Below the pieces are notes generated by a model. The model saw only the letters and a program-made list of their open reading frames with translations. It was not told the DNA's origin and did not search any database. 5,152 nucleotides of DNA from an uncultured Veillonellaceae bacterium (GTDB lineage Bacteria > Bacillota > Negativicutes > Veillonellales > Dialisteraceae). The translations under genes and the position numbers were made by a program. The stretch's first letter is position 1. The number at the start of each line of letters is the position of its first letter. Below are positions 1 to 5,152 of the stretch, piece by piece. The DNA is taken from the NCBI GenBank assembly GCA_958439155.1, contig CAUBUJ010000123.1:1-5152 (forward strand), given 5' to 3'.

Positions 1-14
1 CCCTGCTCCAATAC

Positions 15-57
15 AAAAGCAGAAGAAATGACGCTGTGCCGCATTTCTTCTGCTTTT
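15..57. terminator. Rho-independent terminator closing the operon, potentially bidirectional
   Basis: The arms at 15-30 and 42-57 are perfect reverse complements over 16 bp, separated by an 11-nt loop. The GC-containing core (19-30 with 42-53) is flanked by runs of A and T. Read leftwards, the hairpin starts about 45 nt after the stop codon of the last ATPase gene and is followed by four T, then a broken T-rich stretch. Read rightwards it is followed by four T, one A and six T (54-64), which is the better U-tract. The hairpin can therefore end this minus-strand operon and also a possible plus-strand gene entering from the left, outside the window. No gene is visible in 1-14 or 58-101. Confidence 0.9.
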
Positions 58-101
58 ATTTTTTGCGCAAACCATCGCAGGAGACAGAATCCCCTTGCTC
101 C

Positions 102-845
102 TCAGAAATCCTCAAAGGCTTCAATGAGCGCCTTCGTGTAGGGATCCTTCGGATGGGCGTAGAGTTCTTCGGTCTTCTCCATTTCCAGGAGCCTCCCTTC
201 TTTCATAATGCCGATGCGGCCGCAGATGGTCCGGAGGAGGTCCAGGTCGTGGGAAATGAAGAGGCACGCCATGCCGCTTGCGCGCTGCCGCTTCCGGATG
301 ATATCCACCACCTGGGCCTGGACGGAGACGTCCAGCATGGAAGTGGGCTCATCGAGGAGGAGGAGCCTCGGCTGGAGGAGCAGGAGCCGCCCCAGGCAGA
401 CCCGCTGGAGTTCGCCGCCGGAGAGCTGGTGGGGATACCTGTCCAGGAGCTCGCTGCGGAGCTGCATTTCTTCGAGCAGTTCCATGAGATTTCCCCTGGC
501 CTTCTGGTGGAAGAGAAGCGGCTCAGCGAGACTTTCCCGGATGGTCATGCGCGGATTCAAGGAAGATGCAGGATTCTGGAAGAGCATCTGCATCTCGCCG
601 CTCCGGCGGATCGCTTCTCTCTCCAGGGGACGCCCCTCCCAGAGAATTTCCCCGCTGCCCATGCGGATCATCCCCATGATGAGGCGGAGCACGGTAGACT
701 TTCCCGCGCCGCTCGTCCCTGCCAGGCCCGCCATTTCCCCGTCTTCGATAGCAAAGGAAATGTCCTGGAGCACCGGCACATCCCTGCGGCGGATAATGCC
801 CTGCTGGAAAGATTTGCTCACGTGTTGAAGTGCGAGAAGACTCAT
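102..845 (-). CDS. ABC importer ATP-binding protein, E/F type (NikE/DppF/OppF/CntF-like)
   Basis: This is one of two ATPases that energise the importer at the cytoplasmic face. Seen in the 247-aa product: Walker A GTSGAGKST at 43-51, Q-loop Gln90 in LFQNP, ABC signature LSGGE at 141-145, Walker B LLLLDEP with Asp165 and Glu166, D-loop SMLD at 169-172, and switch His199 in ISHD. All nucleotide-binding motifs are intact, so it should be active. The protein ends soon after the HPKDPYTKAL motif and lacks the cysteine-bearing C-terminal domain of its partner; this short form is normal for NikE and CntF and shorter than most DppF/OppF proteins. An in-frame ATG at 863 would add six residues. The ATG at 845 is preferred because it has a strong Shine-Dalgarno site and overlaps the preceding stop as ATGA, like the other junctions. 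It is the last gene of the operon. Family assignment is firm; substrate is unknown. Confidence 0.93.
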   Translation of the reverse strand: MSLLALQHVSKSFQQGIIRRRDVPVLQDISFAIEDGEMAGLAGTSGAGKSTVLRLIMGMIRMGSGEILWEGRPLEREAIRRSGEMQMLFQNPASSLNPRMTIRESLAEPLLFHQKARGNLMELLEEMQLRSELLDRYPHQLSGGELQRVCLGRLLLLQPRLLLLDEPTSMLDVSVQAQVVDIIRKRQRASGMACLFISHDLDLLRTICGRIGIMKEGRLLEMEKTEELYAHPKDPYTKALIEAFEDF

Positions 846-1780
846 AATTGTCCTCCCCGGCATCGCGCCTGGCGGCCGCCTGCGCCGGTCATATGCTGTT
901 CCTTATCGCAGGGGCCTTTTTCATAGAAAGGGCAGCGGTTTTTGAAAATACAGCCGGGAGTGAGCTTTGACAGATTCGGCGGCAGCCCCGGTATGGGCCG
1001 GAGATCCCGCCGCGGCTGGGCAGCGAGAAGCGCCTTCGTATAGGGGTGGCGCGGATGGGAGAATACCTCTCCCACCGGTCCTTCTTCAAGAATTTCTCCG
1101 GCATACATGATGCCCACCCGGTCGGCGAGGCGCTCTGCGAGACGCAGGTCATGGGTGATGAGAAGGAAACCTGTCCCCTTCTCATCACGAAGACGGCGGA
1201 AAGCGTCAGCCACCTCTCGCCGCACGAAGGCGTCCAGCCCCTTGGTGGGCTCATCGGCGACGATCCATTCCGGAGAAGGCATGGTCATCATGGCAGTGAG
1301 CACCCGCTGGGCCATGCCACCGGAAAGCTCTCCCGGGTATTTCCCATAGACAGACTCTGCCTCACCGAGCCCGAAGCGCTTCATCTGGGCGAGCGCCGCG
1401 CGCCGTTCTTCCCCTTTTGGGATACGTTGAAAGAAACGTTCCGCTTCGGTGACCTGTTTTCCTACGGCGATGACCGGATCCATGGCGGACACCGGGTCCT
1501 GGGCGATCCAGCCGATGCGGCGGCCCCGCCAGCGGTTTCTTTCTTTTTCAGAAAGCGAGAGAAGATCGGCCTCTCCGCAGAAAATGTGCCCGGTCACTTC
1601 CGCGTCCTCTTCGAGAAGGCCCAGGATGGCCGCGCCAAGAATGGATTTCCCGCTGCCCGACTCGCCCACAAGGGCAGTGATTGTCCCCGGCGTCAGCGTG
1701 AGATCCGCGTGACAAAGCACCTGTACCGGCCCTTCTGCTGACGGATAGGTCACCGATACATCACGAACGATGAGATTCAT
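842..1780 (-). CDS. ABC importer ATP-binding protein, D type (NikD/DppD/OppD-like) with C-terminal Cys motif
   Basis: This is the second ATPase of the importer. In the 312-aa product I see Walker A GESGSGKS at 39-46 (followed by Ile, usual for D-type subunits), Q-loop Gln94 in IAQDP, signature LSGGM at 152-156, Walker B IVADEP with Asp176 and Glu177, and switch His210 in ITHD. After HPRHPYTKALL (242-252) comes the oligopeptide/dipeptide transporter C-terminal domain, PIPGLPPNL then four cysteines at 277, 283, 291 and 307. In this family that cysteine set is the usual C-terminal signature, and in mycobacterial Opp/Dpp transporters the equivalent cysteines hold a [4Fe-4S] cluster; a cluster here is inference. 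The D-loop reads KGLD, unlike the common S/T-x-LD form. The start ATG overlaps the upstream permease stop as ATGA and has AGGAGG eight bases ahead. It should pair with the shorter ATPase just downstream. Confidence 0.94.
   Translation of the reverse strand: MNLIVRDVSVTYPSAEGPVQVLCHADLTLTPGTITALVGESGSGKSILGAAILGLLEEDAEVTGHIFCGEADLLSLSEKERNRWRGRRIGWIAQDPVSAMDPVIAVGKQVTEAERFFQRIPKGEERRAALAQMKRFGLGEAESVYGKYPGELSGGMAQRVLTAMMTMPSPEWIVADEPTKGLDAFVRREVADAFRRLRDEKGTGFLLITHDLRLAERLADRVGIMYAGEILEEGPVGEVFSHPRHPYTKALLAAQPRRDLRPIPGLPPNLSKLTPGCIFKNRCPFYEKGPCDKEQHMTGAGGRQARCRGGQL
851..858 (-). promoter_or_regulatory. Ribosome-binding site that sets the start of the last ATPase
   Basis: On the minus strand GGGGAGGA ends five bases before the ATG at 845 (GGAGG core to ATG, six bases). 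The alternative ATG at 863 has no comparable purine-rich site ahead of it, so this site supports the shorter 247-aa product. It lies inside the end of the preceding ATPase gene. Confidence 0.8.
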
Positions 1781-2607
1781 TCATCCCGCCTCCTTTCATG
1801 GCTGCCATTCATGCGGTCCCGCAGCCAGTCTCCGATCAGATTGATCCCCATGCAGAAAAGAGTGATGCCCAGTCCCGGGGCGATGATCATCATGGGATAG
1901 CTCCGGAAATAGGTACGGCCGTCGCTCACCATGACGCCCCAGTCCGATACAGGCGGCGCCGCGCCAAGGCCGAGATAGGACAGAGCCGACGCGGAGAGAA
2001 GAGATGTGCCGATGCGGAGTGTGAGAAGCACCACCACGAGAGGAAGCACATTGGGCAGCACATACCGCCGGAGGATGTACCAGTGGGACGCGCCGAGACT
2101 CCTCACGGAGGCAATGTAATTTTCATGGCGGATATGGATCACTTCACTCCGGACGATCCGGGAAAATCCCGTCCATGAAGTGACCGTCACCGCGATGATG
2201 AGACGGGCATCATTCTCTGGAAGAATCGCGGCGATGGCGATCATGAGACTCATGCCGGGCAGGCCCTGGAGGAATACCACCAGGCACTGGATCGCTTTGT
2301 CCAGGAGTCCGCCGAAGTACCCGCCGGCCATGCCGAGGACGAGGCCCACTGCCATGGTGCAGCATGCCGCTGCCGCCGCGAAAGCCACAGACGTGCGGGC
2401 GCCCCAGATCATGCGGGAGAGCAGATCCCGGCCGAGCGCATCCGTCCCAAGGAGGTGGGCCGCATTGGGATGCTGGAGAATGTCGGCAGGCACCACCGCA
2501 TTGGGATCATAAGGGGCGATCCACGGCGCGAAAATGGCCGCCGCGGTGATGGCAAGGGTCACAAAGAAAGCCATGCCGTAGAGCGCGGGCATCATGCCTT
2601 TCCTCAT
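1777..2607 (-). CDS. ABC importer permease, NikC/DppC/OppC type
   Basis: This integral inner-membrane subunit forms half of the translocation channel. The 276-aa product, a usual length for the family, has an N-terminal membrane segment at about 10-30. It is followed by the OppC-type motif LGTDALGRDLLSRMIWGAR (53-71). Further hydrophobic segments lie at about 75-98, 105-130, 136-150, 187-210 and 238-260. The cytoplasmic coupling loop (EAA region) spans about 160-190, with Glu162, Ala166 and Gly172 in the expected pattern, and should dock on one ATPase. A family-typical SYLGLGAAPPVSDWGVM stretch follows at 210-226. The gene starts with ATG overlapping the preceding permease stop (ATGA), with GGGGAGGA a few bases upstream, and its own TGA overlaps the next gene in the same way. 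Sequence alone does not say whether the cargo is peptide, nickel or another chelate. Confidence 0.93.
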   Translation of the reverse strand: MRKGMMPALYGMAFFVTLAITAAAIFAPWIAPYDPNAVVPADILQHPNAAHLLGTDALGRDLLSRMIWGARTSVAFAAAAACCTMAVGLVLGMAGGYFGGLLDKAIQCLVVFLQGLPGMSLMIAIAAILPENDARLIIAVTVTSWTGFSRIVRSEVIHIRHENYIASVRSLGASHWYILRRYVLPNVLPLVVVLLTLRIGTSLLSASALSYLGLGAAPPVSDWGVMVSDGRTYFRSYPMMIIAPGLGITLFCMGINLIGDWLRDRMNGSHERRRDE

Positions 2608-3554
2608 GGCTCCTCCCCCTTCCGTGACGCCGGATCGAGCACATAGTAGCTCAGATCCACCAGGTAATTAAATACAAGAAAGACCGTGCCGCTCACGATG
2701 ACATAGCCCTGGATCACTGGATAATCCCGCGCCCAGATCGCAGAAAGCACATAGCTCCCCATGCCGGGAATGGAAAAAAGCTGCTCAATAATGACGGAGC
2801 CCCCGAGAATGGAACCGAAATAGGTGCCCAGCATGGTCACCACCGGCATGAGCGCGTTCATCAGCACATGCCGCCGCAGGATGTACCCCATGGGCAGACC
2901 TTTCGCCCGTTCTGTCATAATGAAAGGCTTCTCCAGGACCTCCAGCACCGACGCCTGCTGGAGGCGGATCGTCGCGGCAATCGTCCCGGAAGCAAGGACA
3001 AAAGAAGGGAGCACCATGTGCCATGCATCGCCGTAGCCGCTGGACGGGAGGAGGCGCAGTTCTTCCGAAAAAATGAGCATCCCTAAGATGGCGAGCCAGA
3101 AGGCGGGTACAGAAATGAAAAGAAGCGTCCCCACCCGGAGAAAGAGTTCCGGCGCCGTCCCTTTTTTTAGGGCCGACCAGAGACCGAGAGGAATAGCGAT
3201 GGCGAGAATCCACCCCATCGCCCAGAGCGACAGATGGACCGTCACAGGGAAACGGCGGAGAATTTCTGAAAGCACCGGCCGCCCTGTGAGATAGGATACT
3301 CCCAGATCGCCCTGCATGGCATGGAGGAGCCACGCGCCGTACTGCACGGGAAGGGGCCGGTCAAGGCCCATGGCGGCGCGCATGGTTTCAATTTCCTCTG
3401 CGGTCGGCTCGGCAGTGCCGTCCATGGTGAGCACCGCCACCGCCGGATCTCCTGGAGAAAAAACGCCCAGGAGGAATGACAGCACGGTGAGCCCCACAAG
3501 GAATGGCACCAATAGGGCAAGCCGCCTCGCTGCGTACCAGAGAAATGCTGTCAT
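2604..3554 (-). CDS. ABC importer permease, NikB/DppB/OppB type
   Basis: This membrane subunit pairs with the NikC-type permease to form the channel. The 316-aa product opens with a basic, hydrophobic N-terminus (YAARRLALLVPFLVGL) and a first membrane segment at about 11-33. The usual extracytoplasmic region containing FSPGDPA (32-38) and GDLGVSY (82-88) follows. Further membrane segments lie near 104-127, 137-163, 181-199, 235-257 and 283-303. The EAA coupling loop is at about 208-239, with ERAKGLP (215-221) then ILRRHVLMNALMP. The C-terminal FSIPGMGSYVLSAIWARDYPVIQG stretch (260-283) is characteristic of the B-type family. The ATG start overlaps the stop of the binding-protein gene as ATGA, with GAGGAGG seven bases ahead. 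Codons 129-131 contain a run of seven A. Family is secure; substrate is not. Confidence 0.94.
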   Translation of the reverse strand: MTAFLWYAARRLALLVPFLVGLTVLSFLLGVFSPGDPAVAVLTMDGTAEPTAEEIETMRAAMGLDRPLPVQYGAWLLHAMQGDLGVSYLTGRPVLSEILRRFPVTVHLSLWAMGWILAIAIPLGLWSALKKGTAPELFLRVGTLLFISVPAFWLAILGMLIFSEELRLLPSSGYGDAWHMVLPSFVLASGTIAATIRLQQASVLEVLEKPFIMTERAKGLPMGYILRRHVLMNALMPVVTMLGTYFGSILGGSVIIEQLFSIPGMGSYVLSAIWARDYPVIQGYVIVSGTVFLVFNYLVDLSYYVLDPASRKGEEP

Positions 3555-5107
3555 GCCCCATCCTCCTCTCTCCAGGCCACCTTGTCCAGGGTAATGCCGT
3601 ATACCGCCGCTTCATAGCCGGTGAGCTCCCGGCTGTACACCGCCAGATTCTGATCCTCCAGGAGGGGCACCACTGCCGGATGGGCCACGAGCTCGTCCTG
3701 GATCCGCTCATACAGTTTCGCCCGGTCTTCCACATCATAGGTATGAGTGAGCGCATCAAAAGCGGCGTCCACCGCGGGATTCACATAGCCAAAAGAGCTC
3801 GCCTTATTGGTGGCCCCTTTCGAATCGAAAAATTCATAGAGGAGCGACGTAGGATCCAGATTTCCCAGGCCGCGGGTGCCGATGGAGAAATCGTAGTCCC
3901 CGCCCTTCATGAGCTTCCGCCCGGTCATGCCGTCGACGAGACGAATCTCCACATCGAGCCCGATCGGCGCGAGCTCTGCCTGGATGAGCTCGGCAATGAC
4001 TTTGTAAGGATACCGGTCTGCCCCATACTGGGGAATGAGGAATACCACCGGCTGGCGGCGTCCTCCCAGCGCCTCGCCGGCAAGGCGCCGCGCCTTCTCC
4101 GGATCGTACACCGGCGGATAGACCTTCCCAAAAGGATTGGTCGTATTGAGAAATCCCATGGTAGGCACGGCGTATCCCCGGAAATAGGCCCGGGCGATGA
4201 GATTCCGATCGATGGCCAGATTCACCGCCTGGCGCATGCGCTCATCACTCATGGGAAAGCGGGTGCCGTTCACCGAGAGGTAATGGGAAATGGTGGATTT
4301 CGCGTGACTCTCGGCGAAGCGCTTATCCTTCAGGAGATCTTCCGCCATCATCGGCGTGAGGCCCCCCAGATCGAGCACCCCCTGGACCTCGCCGGACTTC
4401 ATTGCCGAATACCGCGCCTCAGGCGACGTAATGACCTTCACCCTGATGCGCCGGGCCCTGGCCTTCTCGCCCCAGTAGCCGTCATACCGCTCGATCACGG
4501 TATAATCGTCATCCTTCCGGTCTACAATCTGGAAAGGCCCCGTCCCCTTGGCGTACTCTGTGAAATCCCCCGTCTCCCGGTCAAAACACTTCGGCGAGAA
4601 CATAGCGCTCCCCCAGCCGGCCATGCGGTAAATCAGCATAGGCACAGGCTTCTCAAAGGTGAGCCGCACCGTATACGGGTCCAGCGCTTCATACCGGAGA
4701 AGTCCCGGATAGATGCGGCGCACCTGGTAACCATAGAAGGAAGAAGGCTTGTACCCCATGTGGGTGACGCGGTAGAAATTTTCCACCACTGCCGCCGCGT
4801 CAAAAGGCACCCCATCATGGAAAGTCACGCCCCGGCGGAGATGGAAGGTCCACTCCGTCTTCTCCCCATTCGCCTCCCACGACTCTGCCAGAACCGGCAC
4901 GGCCTTTCCCTCATTAGAAATCCCTACAAGGGACTCCCAGGTCTTCAGAATGACCGTGGAAAAATAAGGATCCTTCACTCCAGGCGCCAGATCCCGCCCG
5001 GCAGCAAGCACAATCTCCCGCTCCCCGCGGGGCATTTCCCCCTGTCCGCATCCAGTGAGCGCGAGCCCGCAGAAAAGAAGGAGCACCGCCATCCAGAACT
5101 TTCTCAC
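3551..5107 (-). CDS. Extracytoplasmic solute-binding lipoprotein of a nickel/peptide-type ABC importer (NikA/DppA/OppA family, SBP_bac_5)
   Basis: This protein captures the substrate outside the membrane and hands it to the permeases. The 518-aa product begins with a lipoprotein signal: Arg2-Lys3, a hydrophobic core at 6-17 and the lipobox LTGC with Cys20 as the predicted lipid anchor. Family landmarks follow: WESLVG (57-62), LAESWEANGEKTEWTFHLRRGV (73-94), FHDGVPFDA (96-104), GTGPF (188-192), YWGEKA (211-216), a segment around MRQAVNLAIDRNLI (291-304), and DYDF near 404-407. Length is normal. I chose GTG at 5107 because AGGAGG sits five bases upstream and it gives a standard 19-residue signal; the reading frame stays open to the window edge, and an internal ATG at 5092 lacks a site and would drop the Arg-Lys. 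The stretch aligned by eye to the Arg-containing ligand loop of NikA/CntA reads MAGWGSAMFSP, with no Arg, so nickel chelates are not assured. First gene of the visible operon. Confidence 0.92.
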   Translation of the reverse strand: MRKFWMAVLLLFCGLALTGCGQGEMPRGEREIVLAAGRDLAPGVKDPYFSTVILKTWESLVGISNEGKAVPVLAESWEANGEKTEWTFHLRRGVTFHDGVPFDAAAVVENFYRVTHMGYKPSSFYGYQVRRIYPGLLRYEALDPYTVRLTFEKPVPMLIYRMAGWGSAMFSPKCFDRETGDFTEYAKGTGPFQIVDRKDDDYTVIERYDGYWGEKARARRIRVKVITSPEARYSAMKSGEVQGVLDLGGLTPMMAEDLLKDKRFAESHAKSTISHYLSVNGTRFPMSDERMRQAVNLAIDRNLIARAYFRGYAVPTMGFLNTTNPFGKVYPPVYDPEKARRLAGEALGGRRQPVVFLIPQYGADRYPYKVIAELIQAELAPIGLDVEIRLVDGMTGRKLMKGGDYDFSIGTRGLGNLDPTSLLYEFFDSKGATNKASSFGYVNPAVDAAFDALTHTYDVEDRAKLYERIQDELVAHPAVVPLLEDQNLAVYSRELTGYEAAVYGITLDKVAWREEDGA

Positions 5108-5112
5108 CAGTT

Positions 5113-5118
5113 CCTCCT
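5113..5118 (-). promoter_or_regulatory. Ribosome-binding site that sets a GTG start for the binding lipoprotein
   Basis: On the minus strand AGGAGG is followed by a five-base spacer (AACTG) and then GTG at 5107-5105. This is a near-ideal Shine-Dalgarno arrangement and decides the start: the ATG pair at 5140-5135 and a TTG at the very edge would place the lipobox about 30 or more residues into the protein and have no visible site. The rest of the leader, to 5152, is too short to show a full promoter. Confidence 0.85.
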
Positions 5119-5152
5119 CATAGAAAGAAAACCGCATCATTACAGAGAACAA

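Noticed and set aside
36..926. Long plus-strand open frame opposite the last ATPase gene
   Set aside because: It starts inside the terminator hairpin and its protein is an acidic, His/Pro/Glu-rich mirror of the ATPase codons with no domain. The minus strand encodes a clear ATPase with all motifs.
1046..1741. Plus-strand open frame opposite the D-type ATPase
   Set aside because: No recognisable motif and no convincing start site; it is explained by GC-rich codon bias of the real gene on the other strand.
2785..3333. Same-strand alternative frame of 182 codons inside the NikB-type permease gene
   Set aside because: Composition is Arg/His/Ala-rich without hydrophobic segments, and it lies wholly inside a well-supported permease gene.
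102..5107. Naming the operon nikABCDE outright
   Set aside because: Gene order and family fit, but the binding protein lacks residues known for nickel-chelate binding in NikA/CntA and no nickel-related gene or NikR-like site is visible in the window.
5108..5152. Possible -10 element (TAATGAT-like) in the leader upstream of the binding-protein gene
   Set aside because: A matching -35 would fall at or beyond the window edge and a single weak AT-rich match is not enough to call a promoter.
5108..5152. Reading the binding protein from the TTG at the edge (533 aa) or from the nearby ATG codons
   Set aside because: These add a charged Tyr-Glu-Glu-Glu stretch before the signal peptide, and the extra codons include the Shine-Dalgarno site itself. 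GTG at 5107 fits much better.

Overview
The window holds one complete five-gene ABC-importer operon of the nickel/peptide (NikABCDE / DppABCDF / OppABCDF / CntABCDF) family. Every gene lies on the minus strand, so transcription runs from the right edge towards the left edge. Coding density is close to complete. The sequence is clearly GC-rich, with strong purine-rich Shine-Dalgarno sites before every gene. The substrate-binding protein is a lipoprotein with a lipobox and no periplasmic-type signal peptidase I site. Together these suggest a GC-rich bacterium with a Firmicutes-style expression apparatus, possibly one of the Negativicutes. That placement is inference from general features, with low confidence.

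Layout in order of transcription: 5152-5108, a short stretch of leader carrying a strong ribosome-binding site; 5107-3551, extracytoplasmic solute-binding lipoprotein (SBP_bac_5 type, 518 aa from a GTG start); 3554-2604, first permease (NikB/DppB type, 316 aa); 2607-1777, second permease (NikC/DppC type, 276 aa); 1780-842, D-type ATPase with a C-terminal cysteine-bearing domain (312 aa); 845-102, E/F-type ATPase without that domain (247 aa from the preferred start); 57-15, a perfect inverted repeat that acts as the operon terminator and can work in both directions.

The lipoprotein captures the substrate outside the membrane and delivers it to the two-permease channel. The two different ATPases form a heterodimer that powers import. 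All four gene junctions are ATGA overlaps, in which the start codon shares bases with the previous stop, and each also has its own Shine-Dalgarno site. This predicts one polycistronic message with translational coupling.

The substrate cannot be fixed. Gene order and overall resemblance fit nickel or metallophore importers as well as peptide importers. However, the Arg-containing segment that binds the ligand in NikA and CntA appears replaced in the binding protein, so a nickel assignment should not be assumed. No promoter, operator, riboswitch, RNA gene, mobile element, CRISPR array or defence gene is visible. I see a well-built example of a known transporter class with some details worth checking, not a previously undescribed system.
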